A stretch of 32,408 bases of DNA from Desulfobacteraceae bacterium (GCA_021737045.1 JAIPES010000022.1:1-32408), one strand, 5' to 3'. Shown: positions 6,817-17,137, counted from the stretch's first letter. Notes: generated by a model from the letters alone, not told the origin. Translations and numbers: made by a program.

Positions 6817-8802
6817 TCAGTTCCGGGAGGACACAACATGGATATCCCGGTCCCTCCGGAATTCGTGCTGTTGGTAACCGGGGTTGTTGTTCTCGTAGTA
6901 TCGGATAAAGGCTTCCACCACCCTGGCGTCAAACAATGTACCTGCAAATTCTTCCAGCTGGCGCATTGCCTGTTCAGGCGGGATGGGCAGGTGGTAGTAC
7001 CGGTTGGCTGTCAGGGCTTCAAAATAGTCTGCCACTGCAATGATCTTTGCGCCCAATGGAATCTCTTTCCCTGTCAGCCCCCTGGGGTAACCGGTGCCGT
7101 TGATTCTTTCGTGATGGGCGCCGGCGATTTCCGGTACAGGTTCAAGATTTCCCTCAAAATTCATTTGCTTTAAAATTTCAAAGGTTTTTCCCGCATGAGA
7201 TTTGATCTGCTCATACTCCGCCGGTGTTAATCGGTCCCTTTTCTTTAACAGGGAATCCGGAATACCGATCTTTCCGTAATCATGCAGCAAGGCCGCTACC
7301 CGGACAGCCTCCTGATAATCCTTATCAACGCCCATTTCATCGCAAATACCCGAGGCATATTCGGCCACAAATTCAGAATGTCCCTTGGTAACCGGGTCCC
7401 TGGCATCAATGCTGGAGACCATAACCTTGAGCACTGACTTGAGCTGATTTTCGCGGGCCTCTATATGCTGGGTATGTCGAATGCTGATGCCGATCATGTG
7501 AGAGACCCCCATCAGCAAGCTCATATCGCTGTTTAAAAGCTTTCGCTTGGAGCGCATATTGTCCACGGCAAGGACCCCCAAACTTTCATTGTCACATATA
7601 ATGGGACAGCAGATAAAAGACAGTGCGCCCAGCTGCTTTGCAAATTCCAGGCTGCGCTCAGACAGCGATCCTTCAATATCATTGAGGTCATTGATCAGAA
7701 AAGGCTTCTGTTCGTGGAAAGACAACACAAACACTCCCCTGGAATTGGGATTGTCCAGTTGGAATTCAATATTTTCCAAAAACCTGGACTGGTTTTGCCC
7801 GTAACCGAATCCGGCGGCAAATTTGAGACGGTTTTTTTCCGTATTGCAGAGCATAATCATTCCCCGGTCGTAATCAAGCCGGGTTTCAAGAATCCGGACA
7901 ATGGAGTCAAGAGCGGCTTCCAGGTTGGTATAACGATTCACCACCTGCCCGATTTCCCGGGTTACCTGGGTGTTGTTGTAATTGATTTCAATCTGGTCCA
8001 CGAGTTGTTCGCTGGATTCCTGAAGATTGCGCATTGCCGCAGCCAGGTTTTTTCGGGCCAAGCGATGGCTGACAACTCCGGTGGCCGCCATCAGTACCGC
8101 AAGACCTGAAAAAAGGGACAAGGCGGCAGTACCTGAAAGCAGGAAAAGCGACAGGATGCCGGCCATGGCAAAGATGCCGAAAACGTAGTTGCGAGCGATC
8201 CGAAAATAATCGAATGCAGAACGGTTGCAGGTGATGATGTATCTGCAGACACTGTCACCCCGGGCCAGGCATTCCGGATGTTCGATATTAATGACGCGAT
8301 TGTCAAAGATATTGAACATGGCTTCAAAAAAACCTTTGCGATTTTCGCAATGATGCAGCTTTTCACGAATGCCGGGTTTCGGGGTGACTGTAATTTCCAC
8401 TTTACCGGGGGTGATCTGCCGGACCTTGTAGTCGACAGATCGGGATAGATTGCCAAAAGCCTGTTCAATCATTGCAAAAAACCGGCGCGGATTGGCAAGG
8501 CTGTAGACATAGTAGCCAATGGCGCCGATGGATTCGGGAAAAGCGGCGTAGAGTCCGGCCTCCCGGGCCACCTGGATATTGCCGGTTTTCCGGACCAGTT
8601 CCCCGTGAAACCGGTCTACCTGCTCCTGGGTAAACCAGTGGCCCTGATCTTCTACTTCATAAGGCGTCATGCCGGCATGGGCCATGAGCTCAGAGAACTG
8701 AATGTCAGGATATTTTTTCCTGACAAGGCGAAGATAGGCTTTTATAATACGACTGTTGTACAACGAAGAATTTGGCTGCCGGATCTGCTTGGGATCTTCC
8801 AT
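6817..8802 (-). CDS. Membrane-anchored HD-GYP phosphodiesterase with V4R-like sensor and GAF domain
   Basis: The 661-residue protein, from ATG 8802, has an N-terminal sensor (about 15-195) ending in HPECLARGDSVC (C178, C186), a pattern like that closing V4R/4-vinyl-reductase domains. Two membrane helices follow (about 204-243), then a short coiled coil (250-285), a GAF domain (285-445) and an HD-GYP domain (455-640). The HD-GYP metal and active-site set is complete: H475, H507-D508, H536, H563-H564-E565, GYP 571-573, and D592. HD-GYP enzymes hydrolyse cyclic di-GMP to pGpG or GMP. The protein probably sits in the inner membrane and lowers cyclic di-GMP when its sensor is occupied. A TTG at 8838 in the same frame is an alternative start; neither has a strong ribosome site. 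Confidence 0.9.
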   Translation of the reverse strand: MEDPKQIRQPNSSLYNSRIIKAYLRLVRKKYPDIQFSELMAHAGMTPYEVEDQGHWFTQEQVDRFHGELVRKTGNIQVAREAGLYAAFPESIGAIGYYVYSLANPRRFFAMIEQAFGNLSRSVDYKVRQITPGKVEITVTPKPGIREKLHHCENRKGFFEAMFNIFDNRVINIEHPECLARGDSVCRYIITCNRSAFDYFRIARNYVFGIFAMAGILSLFLLSGTAALSLFSGLAVLMAATGVVSHRLARKNLAAAMRNLQESSEQLVDQIEINYNNTQVTREIGQVVNRYTNLEAALDSIVRILETRLDYDRGMIMLCNTEKNRLKFAAGFGYGQNQSRFLENIEFQLDNPNSRGVFVLSFHEQKPFLINDLNDIEGSLSERSLEFAKQLGALSFICCPIICDNESLGVLAVDNMRSKRKLLNSDMSLLMGVSHMIGISIRHTQHIEARENQLKSVLKVMVSSIDARDPVTKGHSEFVAEYASGICDEMGVDKDYQEAVRVAALLHDYGKIGIPDSLLKKRDRLTPAEYEQIKSHAGKTFEILKQMNFEGNLEPVPEIAGAHHERINGTGYPRGLTGKEIPLGAKIIAVADYFEALTANRYYHLPIPPEQAMRQLEEFAGTLFDARVVEAFIRYYENNNPGYQQHEFRRDRDIHVVSSRN

Positions 8803-8873
8803 AATGTTTTTGAAATCCTGGCTCCAGAGTGAAAACAAAACAACCAGCCATTATGTTCTTTTACGTAATCGTC

Positions 8874-8901
8874 AGCATACTCCGTTTTGAAAAAATTGCA
8901 A
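8874..8901 (-). promoter_or_regulatory. Candidate promoter of the HD-GYP gene
   Basis: On the minus strand TTGCAA (8901-8896) and TATGCT (8879-8874) are 16 bases apart, each matching 4 of 6 consensus bases. The stretch from 8803 to 8970 is otherwise very AT-rich and also holds the 3' end of the upstream TPR gene. Confidence 0.35.
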
Positions 8902-8970
8902 GTAATTTATCCTTGTTATATACAACATACTGTTTTTTTTATTTTATCGTATTTTTTCAGCAACTGCGGG

Positions 8971-11091
8971 CTATTGCCTGCCTTCCCGGGTTTGCCGGGG
9001 AGCAATCCGGTCCAGGTAACGCACTGCATCCGGATGGCCCTTTTCCGCAGCCTTTTCAATATCGGCAATCCCCTTTTGCCGCTGCCCGTTTTGTACCCGT
9101 ATCCAGCCTCTTGCATGCAGATACCGGCCGTTTTCCGGCTCCAGGGAAAGCGCATGATCCATGGCTTCCAGGGCTTTTTCAAATTTCCGGTTTTCTGCGT
9201 AGGCAAGCGCCAGGTTGCAGTGGGCACCGGCATTATCAGGATCAAGCGCCACGGCCTTTTCAAAGTGTTTAACCGCTGCATCAATGTTGCCGTATGCCAG
9301 ATAAAGGCCGCCTTTTTCCGTCCAGTAACGCGGCTCATCCTTGCTGAAACGTTGATGGCCGGTTTTGGATTGTTTTGAGGAAGACTGTTCGGATTTTTCC
9401 GAAGCGGACCGGGATGTGCTTTGGTCCGGTTCCGGGCTTGGTTCTGTCTGCTTTATTTCCGAAGAAGGTTCAGGGGCCGGGGCTTGTTCAGGACCGGCCG
9501 GCACAGGATCCAGTGTGGCAACAAAATCCATGAATTGTTTAATATCTTCGGTTTTCATTGCGTAACGGCTTCTGAATTTGCCCTCGCCGAGATCCAGGGT
9601 GTAATTCAGGGTGCCTGTTTCCGGGATTTCCTTATGGGAAGGCTGGATTTGTTCAGGTGCCATTGCGCTCATTGCGCCTATGAGTGCCCCCCAGTCCATG
9701 GTCATCTCCATGAGATCCCCGCTGGCCGGAGCGGGTTCAAGATCTGCCACCTGTGCAATCAAATCGGCCATGCGCCCGTCATTCGAGGTGACAAGCAGAT
9801 ACCGGTCCTTTACCGCCATCCGGAGGGGCATTTCAAAAATTTTGATATCATCGCCGGAATCCTGAACAATCGGCAGATGGCCTTTGACCCCGACCACGGG
9901 GATATCGGACACGGTGGTTTTTTCTGTTTTGACAAAAACCGGGGCAATGTCCTTGTCCGGAAACTGTTTTCTATACATTTCCGTCATCCCCTCGCCGGTT
10001 TTCAGAATCCAGGGGATGTATTCAGATTCCAGGTAGTTCACTGACAGATCCCGGTCCGCCTTGATACAACTGACCGCTTCGATGACCAACCCGGCCGGCG
10101 CAATGGCCATGGCACCGGCGGTTTCACCGGTAAACGGCGCAACCACGGAGGCGGCTCCCTGCAGGTCAACGCCCATGGTTTTGTACATCTCACCGAAATA
10201 TTTTTCAGTAAATGCGGTGGTGGCGGAAATATCAAAGGGCCGGCTGCGAAACTGCATACCCAGTTTGTCGGAAAATTCCATTTTCCCCAGAAGCGACTGT
10301 GCGTCTTCCTCTATGGTCCGGGCAATAAGATCTTCGAGTTCCGTGTCGGCTGCGGCCAGCACTTCAGAAAAAAAGGCCGTATCCCTGCGATTGAGATCCA
10401 GACCCGCGGAAAAGGTCTTTACCTGCTCAAAAAATTTTAGAAATGCCCGGATCATGGCTTCCGCCTGATCCGCTTCAAATTCTTCCGGGCCCTCCATTGC
10501 TGCGGATTGCTGCTGCTCAATTCCCTTTCGGGCCTTTCTGATCATATCTTCAATCTCGGGTTTTGCCTTTGCCAGTGCCCGGGCCGCGGCAATATCTACA
10601 GTAAGCAGCCGATTTTTGGGATCCTGTGCGTTTTGCACAAGTGCGGATTCCAGTTTTTCACCGATGTTGCCCCCCTGGCCCGGAGGCAGGGAAATCAGGT
10701 AATAGCCCTGTTTCTCCACGGCTCCGTAGGCTGCGGCAAACTCCGGATTGGGCTCTGTAAAAGGCACCAGTACGGCCATTTTCGGTTTTTGGTCCAGGGA
10801 TTTTTCCGAAAGCACCAGTCCAAAAACCATTGCCCGATCCGTATCCAGCCACTGTGTCCCTTTCAGGGTCCCCTCAATCAGCGACCTGGGAGACCACTGG
10901 GATTTGGCATTCTGTTCGGAAAATTCCTCAATCGTTTTCAGGGCTTCTTCCAGGTGGCTGATGCGAATGGTGATATCCGGCCTGAAATCCGGTTTTGCAC
11001 CAACGGTCGGAGCTATAGGGCCAAAAACGATAAACAGCATGCCGACAAAAACAAAAAAGAGTGAAAATACACGGAAATTGCGTGTTTTCAT
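8971..11091 (-). CDS. Exported protein of unknown function with C-terminal TPR repeats
   Basis: The protein has 706 residues. A signal peptide is clear: basic start MKTRNFR, hydrophobic core to about residue 25, likely cleavage after VGA at 32. Residues 35-540 form a long region without a recognised enzyme motif, rich in alternating helix and strand (for example FDISATTAFTEKYFGEMYKT), which recalls DUF3352-like surface or periplasmic proteins. A Pro/Ser/Glu/Lys-rich linker (about 545-590) leads to two or three TPR repeats (595-690), as in GNIDAAVKHFEKAVALDPDN. TPRs bind partner proteins. It is probably periplasmic or membrane-associated and acts in assembly or scaffolding, but no pathway can be given. 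AAGGAG lies 6 bases before the ATG. It appears to be a single-gene transcript with its own promoter. Confidence 0.85.
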   Translation of the reverse strand: MKTRNFRVFSLFFVFVGMLFIVFGPIAPTVGAKPDFRPDITIRISHLEEALKTIEEFSEQNAKSQWSPRSLIEGTLKGTQWLDTDRAMVFGLVLSEKSLDQKPKMAVLVPFTEPNPEFAAAYGAVEKQGYYLISLPPGQGGNIGEKLESALVQNAQDPKNRLLTVDIAAARALAKAKPEIEDMIRKARKGIEQQQSAAMEGPEEFEADQAEAMIRAFLKFFEQVKTFSAGLDLNRRDTAFFSEVLAAADTELEDLIARTIEEDAQSLLGKMEFSDKLGMQFRSRPFDISATTAFTEKYFGEMYKTMGVDLQGAASVVAPFTGETAGAMAIAPAGLVIEAVSCIKADRDLSVNYLESEYIPWILKTGEGMTEMYRKQFPDKDIAPVFVKTEKTTVSDIPVVGVKGHLPIVQDSGDDIKIFEMPLRMAVKDRYLLVTSNDGRMADLIAQVADLEPAPASGDLMEMTMDWGALIGAMSAMAPEQIQPSHKEIPETGTLNYTLDLGEGKFRSRYAMKTEDIKQFMDFVATLDPVPAGPEQAPAPEPSSEIKQTEPSPEPDQSTSRSASEKSEQSSSKQSKTGHQRFSKDEPRYWTEKGGLYLAYGNIDAAVKHFEKAVALDPDNAGAHCNLALAYAENRKFEKALEAMDHALSLEPENGRYLHARGWIRVQNGQRQKGIADIEKAAEKGHPDAVRYLDRIAPRQTREGRQ

Positions 11092-11145
11092 AACAGACTC
11101 CTTTTAAAAGCTTCAGGGGAAAAAACCGACCTTGGATGAGCAGGA

Positions 11146-11174
11146 AACTTATGCGAATTTTTTCAAAAAGTCAA
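11146..11174 (-). promoter_or_regulatory. Candidate promoter of the exported TPR protein
   Basis: TTGACT (11174-11169) matches 5 of 6 bases and overlaps the stop codon of the upstream radical SAM gene; after 17 bases comes TAAGTT (11151-11146), a weak -10. CATAAG, two bases earlier, is an alternative -10. Confidence 0.35.
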
Positions 11175-12283
11175 CCTGCGGGAAATTTTCCGGACAGCCC
11201 GCATATCTGAACGGCTCTCTGATCCAGCATCATGGGCAGGCCCCCAGGTTCCGCCGGTGCGTGGCCGAGACATTTCTGCCAGACCTCGGTATCTTCCATG
11301 CAGAAATACACAAGCACCTCCGGGGCATGGAATTTAATGGCTTCGATGACACGGGAGTAGAGCTGTATGCGCAAGGGTTTGAAATACCGCATCTTGCCGT
11401 CTATGGCCCGGATAAACTCGTTGTATATGATTTTGGAGGCGGCAAAGCGCCGGGCCACGATCGGCTTTAACTCCGGCATGAAGCGAAAGGAGCCCAGGCT
11501 GATCCACACGATGCCGGCCGGATCGATCCGGGAGAACAACTGCTCAATGACATTTTCATAATCAGCATAACACCCGTTGTATAAAATCATGGGGTCAAAA
11601 TGAAAGGCAAGCGGAAAACCCTGTTTCTGGCATTTTTCCGCAGCAGTCAGGCGCGCGCCAAGTGCGGCTGTACCCCGTTCCTGGTTGGCAATCACCGCGT
11701 CGGTGTTCAGAGACCAGGCCATGATGGTTTTTTTATGATGCGCCAGGTCAAGAAGAGGGTCCACGGCTGTGGTCTTTGTCTTTAATTCCAGCACGCAGGC
11801 TTTCTGGCGGGAAAACAATTCCACCAGACGGGGGGCCAAAGGGTAGACCGACTCCCATATCAGGCTGTCGGTAAACTCCCCTGTACCGATTCTGGAGATT
11901 TCACCTTTGGCAAAATGCTGTTGCAGACTTGTTTCCATCTCTGCGTGGTTGACAAAAAACTGAAGAACCGGGGGGTGAAAATAAGCCTGCAGAATGCAGT
12001 AGGCGCAATCCATGGAGCAGTACGTGCCGATATGCAGGATTTGATAACCGCAGCAGGTATAATAAGAGGTTCCCGGACAATCCCGGAGAAAGGCACCCCG
12101 GTTTCGGGTCAGCAGTAAAATGGATTTTCCGGCTTTTTCCGGATCCGGGCTGCGGCCAATTTCCTGGTAAACCGACTCGGGATTGTCAATGATTTGCGCA
12201 GGCATTTCCAGCCGGCTGCAAATATGTCGTGTGACCGGATAATCTGCTGCACTCTGCTCAATATAGAGTTTACGGATTTTCAT
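11171..12283 (-). CDS. Spore-photoproduct-lyase-like radical SAM protein
   Basis: The 370-residue protein starts at ATG 12283, inside the end of the ParB-like gene (14-base overlap). An upstream in-frame extension overlaps that gene further and is rejected. The radical SAM cluster motif is C89-x3-C93-x2-C96 (TYCSMDCAYC), the spacing used by SplB. Other family traits are the aligned ISRIGTGEFTDSL (129-141), ELKTKT (166-171) and AFHFDP (226-231). B. subtilis SPL repairs spore photoproduct and uses Cys141 as hydrogen donor. No cysteine occurs here between C96 and C163, so the catalytic donor position is not conserved. The protein is therefore SPL-like rather than a proven photoproduct lyase. The organism shows no other sporulation gene in this window. 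Confidence 0.85.
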   Translation of the reverse strand: MKIRKLYIEQSAADYPVTRHICSRLEMPAQIIDNPESVYQEIGRSPDPEKAGKSILLLTRNRGAFLRDCPGTSYYTCCGYQILHIGTYCSMDCAYCILQAYFHPPVLQFFVNHAEMETSLQQHFAKGEISRIGTGEFTDSLIWESVYPLAPRLVELFSRQKACVLELKTKTTAVDPLLDLAHHKKTIMAWSLNTDAVIANQERGTAALGARLTAAEKCQKQGFPLAFHFDPMILYNGCYADYENVIEQLFSRIDPAGIVWISLGSFRFMPELKPIVARRFAASKIIYNEFIRAIDGKMRYFKPLRIQLYSRVIEAIKFHAPEVLVYFCMEDTEVWQKCLGHAPAEPGGLPMMLDQRAVQICGLSGKFPAG

Positions 12284-13253
12284 TAAAACTTCGATCCAGC
12301 AGGTTTTCCAGCTCGGGATTGCGGCTGATGGCAGCCAGTTTTTCAGCACAGTCGCACAATTGCCGGGATAGGGAAAAACGTATGGTCAGCGTGTAAACAT
12401 TGCTTTCAAAACCTGAGGGCGCACTGATATTCATGTTTTCCGGAAGGCCCAGATTCTTTTTTTTCTGCTCAAAGGCGGCCTCAGACCGGCTCAGATTCGG
12501 AAACCGCATGTTGTAAAGGGTCCTGCGCAGTACCTGGAGCTGGCGGCGCCGGTCTGCGCGGGTCGCATGCAAAATTTCTGAAAAATCCGACCGGGCCAAA
12601 ACATCGGCCAGAGATTTGTCCTGAAGGCGGGCCAGTTCATACAGACCGGTAAAAATCTCCTGCTGGTGGTTGACCGTGGGTTTGAGGTTTTGACAAAGCC
12701 CGGCAAAGGCAACCGCAGATGATTCATCCACGGATTCCAGGTCCAGGGCGATATTCAGTGACATCCGGTTTTGGGCCACGGCCTGCTGCACAGGCCCGGG
12801 CAAAGCCAGCAAACGGATCAGTTTCCGGATCAGTTCCGGATTGACCCGCAGGCCCAATGGGCCGGCCAGTTGCGCGGCTTGTTTGGCATCACCGTCGCAG
12901 ACGTCCATCAGCCCCTCCGCGGCCCGGGCCTGCTCCAACAGATTCAGTGAACGGGTCACGGCATTGTCTGCAATGGCGATTTTCCAACAGGAAAGTTTTG
13001 AGGCGCCCGCCGGCAGCACACGGCATGTTACCTGCGGCCATCCGAGCTTGCGGCATACGGTTATACGCCTGAAACCGGCAACGATCCGGAAGGCTTTGTC
13101 AGCCGCCTGCTGCTGGACCCAAGGCAGGGAGATCAACCCTGCCTCACCAATGGATTCGGAAAGCGCCTCCGGCGGACCGGAATCGGAAATCTGGTACCGA
13201 TTGTCCCTGGTATCTATGGCATCCAAAGAAATCAGAAGGGTTTCAGCTTGCAT
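12270..13253 (-). CDS. ParB/Srx-domain protein
   Basis: The 327-residue protein starts at ATG 13253, overlapping the last codons of purC by 11 bases, which points to translational coupling. Residues 5-90 form a ParB/sulfiredoxin-type domain: substrate-list pattern at the start, then [15 protein letters not shown], the equivalent of the GERRxxAA box that binds CTP in chromosomal ParB. A helix-turn-helix-like segment follows (about 105-190, with [19 protein letters not shown]). The rest is helical. It is not adjacent to a parA or parS cluster, and the box reads GFRR rather than GERR, so it is unlikely to be the chromosome-partition ParB. A role as a DNA-binding or regulatory partner of the following SPL-like gene is possible but unproven. 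Confidence 0.8.
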   Translation of the reverse strand: MQAETLLISLDAIDTRDNRYQISDSGPPEALSESIGEAGLISLPWVQQQAADKAFRIVAGFRRITVCRKLGWPQVTCRVLPAGASKLSCWKIAIADNAVTRSLNLLEQARAAEGLMDVCDGDAKQAAQLAGPLGLRVNPELIRKLIRLLALPGPVQQAVAQNRMSLNIALDLESVDESSAVAFAGLCQNLKPTVNHQQEIFTGLYELARLQDKSLADVLARSDFSEILHATRADRRRQLQVLRRTLYNMRFPNLSRSEAAFEQKKKNLGLPENMNISAPSGFESNVYTLTIRFSLSRQLCDCAEKLAAISRNPELENLLDRSFNENP

Positions 13254-14139
13254 CCGTCTGGCCGACCAGGGCCTGGAGCGCCTCCTGGTACTTGCTTCTG
13301 GTTTTTTCAATTACTTCGGCAGGCAGACAGGGCGGCGGCGGGGTCTTGTCCCAGTCAACCGAGTTTAAGTAATCGCGAAGATACTGTTTGTCAAAGCTTG
13401 CCTGGGGACCGCCGGGCTGGTAGGTGGCCTTGGGCCAGAACCGGGATGAATCCGGAGTGAGCACTTCATCAATGAGAATCAGCCCGTTTTCGTCCTCTCC
13501 GAATTCAAATTTTGTATCCGCAATGATAATGCCGCTTTTTTCCGCGATTTCAGCGCCCTTCTGATAGATTTCAAGGCTGAGATCCCGCACCTGCTGCGCC
13601 CGCTCAGTGCCGATGAGATCCACCATGTGGTCATAGGAAATATTGATGTCATGCTCGCCAAGCTCTGCCTTGGTGGAGGGGGTAAAAATGGGTTCCGGCA
13701 GCCTGTCGGATTCTTTGAGGCCGTCGGGAAGGCGTATGCTGCAGACCTCTCCGGTTTTCTGGTAGGATTTCCATCCAGAACCTGAAATATAGCCGCGCAC
13801 CACGCATTCCACAGGCAGGGGCCGGGTCTTTTTGACCAGCATGCTTCGGCCTTCAAGCTCATCGCGATACTGCCGGCAGATTTGGGGGTATTGGTCCACG
13901 TTACTGGCAATTACGTGATTGTCGATAATGGAACTGATAATGTCAAACCAGAACAGGGAAATCCGGGTCAGAATGTTGCCCTTTCCCGGAACAGGATCCT
14001 GCATGATCACATCAAAAGCCGAAATCCGATCCGTGGCAACCATCAGCAGGCGGTCATCGAGATCGTATACATCGCGCACTTTGCCGCGCTTGAAAACCGG
14101 CAAATCATCAAATTTTGTTTCAAAAACCGTTTGTGCCAT
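13243..14139 (-). CDS. purC: SAICAR synthase (phosphoribosylaminoimidazole-succinocarboxamide synthase)
   Basis: PurC joins CAIR and aspartate using ATP in de novo purine synthesis. The 298-residue protein is the longer form of the family. It shows the N-terminal [20 protein letters not shown] (residues 19-38), [17 protein letters not shown], the signature [17 protein letters not shown], and near the C-terminus [15 protein letters not shown], which holds the conserved Asp and Ser of the active site. GGAAGG lies 4 bases before the ATG. It is the third gene of a five-gene minus-strand operon, 15 bases after the PilZ gene and overlapping the ParB-like gene. No other pur gene is nearby. Confidence 0.97.
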   Translation of the reverse strand: MAQTVFETKFDDLPVFKRGKVRDVYDLDDRLLMVATDRISAFDVIMQDPVPGKGNILTRISLFWFDIISSIIDNHVIASNVDQYPQICRQYRDELEGRSMLVKKTRPLPVECVVRGYISGSGWKSYQKTGEVCSIRLPDGLKESDRLPEPIFTPSTKAELGEHDINISYDHMVDLIGTERAQQVRDLSLEIYQKGAEIAEKSGIIIADTKFEFGEDENGLILIDEVLTPDSSRFWPKATYQPGGPQASFDKQYLRDYLNSVDWDKTPPPPCLPAEVIEKTRSKYQEALQALVGQTDAS

Positions 14140-14154
14140 TATACCTTCCTGACA

Positions 14155-14505
14155 TTAACTGTATTGTTTGTTAAATTCCCGGACAAAGCGCGTTATAATC
14201 TCCCGGCTGCCCGGATCCAGGTCGTAGAATTCCACGCCGGACTCAAACTTTCCCATTTCATTGCGGTTGCAGTAAATCACCCTTCCCTTGACGTCGACAA
14301 CTTCATCTTCGAGGCCGACAGCCAGCAGAACAATGTACTGGGTTTCAATGGGTTCGTGGGTTTCAAGCTTCAGCCCGATTTCATTGATATTCAGAGTGCG
14401 CCCCATACCCTGCTTCCATTCTTTTCCTTCTTCGTCTATACAGACGTATGAAAGAAGCTGAATGGATTCATACCGCTGCTGTTGTCTTTGTTCGTTTTTT
14501 ATCAT
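14155..14505 (-). CDS. Single-domain PilZ protein
   Basis: The 116-residue protein is essentially one PilZ domain. R7-QQQ-R11 gives the RxxxR motif at the N-terminus and NINEIG (39-44) occupies the position of the (D/N)xSxxG motif, with Asn in place of Ser. The C-terminal half has the usual GRVIYCNR and SGVEFYDL strands. Such proteins bind cyclic di-GMP and act on a partner. ATG 14505 is chosen because a perfect AAGGAG lies 8 bases upstream; a TTG at 14550 would overlap the previous gene and has no such site. The gene lies 41 bases after the DUF4388/cyclic-nucleotide-fold gene and 15 bases before purC, in one operon. Confidence 0.9.
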   Translation of the reverse strand: MIKNEQRQQQRYESIQLLSYVCIDEEGKEWKQGMGRTLNINEIGLKLETHEPIETQYIVLLAVGLEDEVVDVKGRVIYCNRNEMGKFESGVEFYDLDPGSREIITRFVREFNKQYS

Positions 14506-14546
14506 CTCCTGGGCTCCTTGTAAGGGATTTGCAAATCCTGGCTGTA

Positions 14547-15728
14547 TCAATCAGCATCGGCGGATCGGCCGGCGGATCGGATCAGATCAAAAATCCGGCC
14601 CGTGGTTACAGATATGGAATTGGTCATATTCTGAATCATGTTTTTCAGCGTGCTGGACAACGCCTCGTATTCCTGTTCGACCACGCCGGGTTCGATGGGC
14701 TGCACCGCGATATCGTCGGACACATACACGTGTGCGGAATAAGGTTCATGGGCGGCATTTAAAAACGGAATTCTGCCGATCAGGTCACCGGTGCCCAGAG
14801 TGAGCAGATGTATGTATTTTTTTTTCATTTTTACATAAACAAAAGCCTGTCCCCGGGTAATAAAAAAAACCTTGTGCTCATTTTGTTTTTTGTCAATAAA
14901 TCGTTTGCCCCCGGGTTTGCCGGAAAGCGGCGGGGGTTGTTTGAGCACCAGCGCCGTACAGACATCGGTGAGCTGCTTCATCCGCTTGTCCATGGAAATC
15001 AGAATGTTTTGAAACATTTCAGAAAGAGCCGAATACTCCCGTGCAATGAGTTCTGAGTCAATCACCCCGAGCTGCACCCGGCCCACGGCGTAAATACTGG
15101 CGCTGCGAACATTGCCGTCGCGAAGAAAGGACGCAATACTGCCGATAAATGCCCCTTCGGCCATGCGCAGAATCGGCGCGTTACCGTTTTCGGTGATTCG
15201 TATCACTTCCACGGTACCCTCAAGGATCACCCAGAACCAGTTGCCGAAGCGGTTCTGAATGACAATTTCATCTCCGTCCTGAAAAATCTCTTCATCCACA
15301 ACATAGACATAATCCACCACCGGGCCGTTTAAAACCGGCAGCTGATCAGGACCGGACCGTCTTTTGTGCGAATCCGAATCGTTTCCCCCCATAATCGGAA
15401 TCACTCCTTCATCGACCAAGCGAAGACCATCGAGTATGATTTCCATTCGGCTTTTTTTAATGACCGGATCACGATTGACATCTTCTTCCATGAATTCAAA
15501 ATGAGCTTCCCGCCAACCAAAAAAGCCGTTTAAGGCATCCAGGCCTGTGATTTTACCGAATTCTGCATCCACCGGGTTGCCGTTTTTCAAATAAATATAA
15601 CCGGGCGCCCCGCTCCAGGAACTGGAGATTTTCAAAACCCCGGTACTGCCGCCGCCGCCGAGCTGCTGGAGCAGTTCGGCCAGCCCGAGAAATGCCAGAC
15701 TTCCTTTTAGCACCACTTTTGATTCCAT
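14547..15728 (-). CDS. DUF4388 protein with two cyclic-nucleotide-binding-fold domains
   Basis: The 393-residue protein opens with a DUF4388 (PATAN-like) domain at about 1-110 (KGSLAFLGLAELLQQLG, then GYIYLKNGNPVDAEFG). A Crp-type beta-roll follows at 135-240 (DEIVIQNRFGNWFWVILEGTVEV) and a second at about 275-370 (HKVFFITRGQAFVYVKM). In the first, the phosphate-binding cassette reads GAFIGSIASFLRDGNVRSAS: the Arg (208) is kept but the Glu that binds ribose in CRP is replaced, so cAMP binding is doubtful. There is no DNA-binding domain or membrane helix. It heads the purC operon and is likely a signalling adaptor. It shares its DUF4388 domain with the gene at 17138. Confidence 0.85.
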   Translation of the reverse strand: MESKVVLKGSLAFLGLAELLQQLGGGGSTGVLKISSSWSGAPGYIYLKNGNPVDAEFGKITGLDALNGFFGWREAHFEFMEEDVNRDPVIKKSRMEIILDGLRLVDEGVIPIMGGNDSDSHKRRSGPDQLPVLNGPVVDYVYVVDEEIFQDGDEIVIQNRFGNWFWVILEGTVEVIRITENGNAPILRMAEGAFIGSIASFLRDGNVRSASIYAVGRVQLGVIDSELIAREYSALSEMFQNILISMDKRMKQLTDVCTALVLKQPPPLSGKPGGKRFIDKKQNEHKVFFITRGQAFVYVKMKKKYIHLLTLGTGDLIGRIPFLNAAHEPYSAHVYVSDDIAVQPIEPGVVEQEYEALSSTLKNMIQNMTNSISVTTGRIFDLIRSAGRSADAD

Positions 15729-16992
<1,264 letters not shown>

Positions 16993-17031
16993 TGCATACC
17001 TGAATTGAGCGATTTTCAAGCATCCGCCCCA

Positions 17032-17071
17032 TTGGCGGCCGGTCTTTGGAAACCCCCTGACCGGCCGCCAA
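17032..17071. terminator. Strong GC-rich hairpin after mdh
   Basis: A perfect 13-base inverted repeat (TTGGCGGCCGGTC at 17032-17044, GACCGGCCGCCAA at 17059-17071) encloses a 14-base loop, 40 bases after the mdh stop. No U-run follows on either side, so it may be an atypical bidirectional terminator or an mRNA-stabilising hairpin between two converging genes. Confidence 0.6.
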
Positions 17072-17137
17072 CGGGATTGAGTCGACAGCGTAAACATCAG
17101 GGCGTTTTCTTATTTCTAAATTGAGCCATTGTGAATA

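Noticed and set aside
11171-12283. Evidence for sporulation from the SPL-like gene
   Set aside because: SPL-like genes occur in non-spore-formers, the donor cysteine is missing, and no other spore gene is present.
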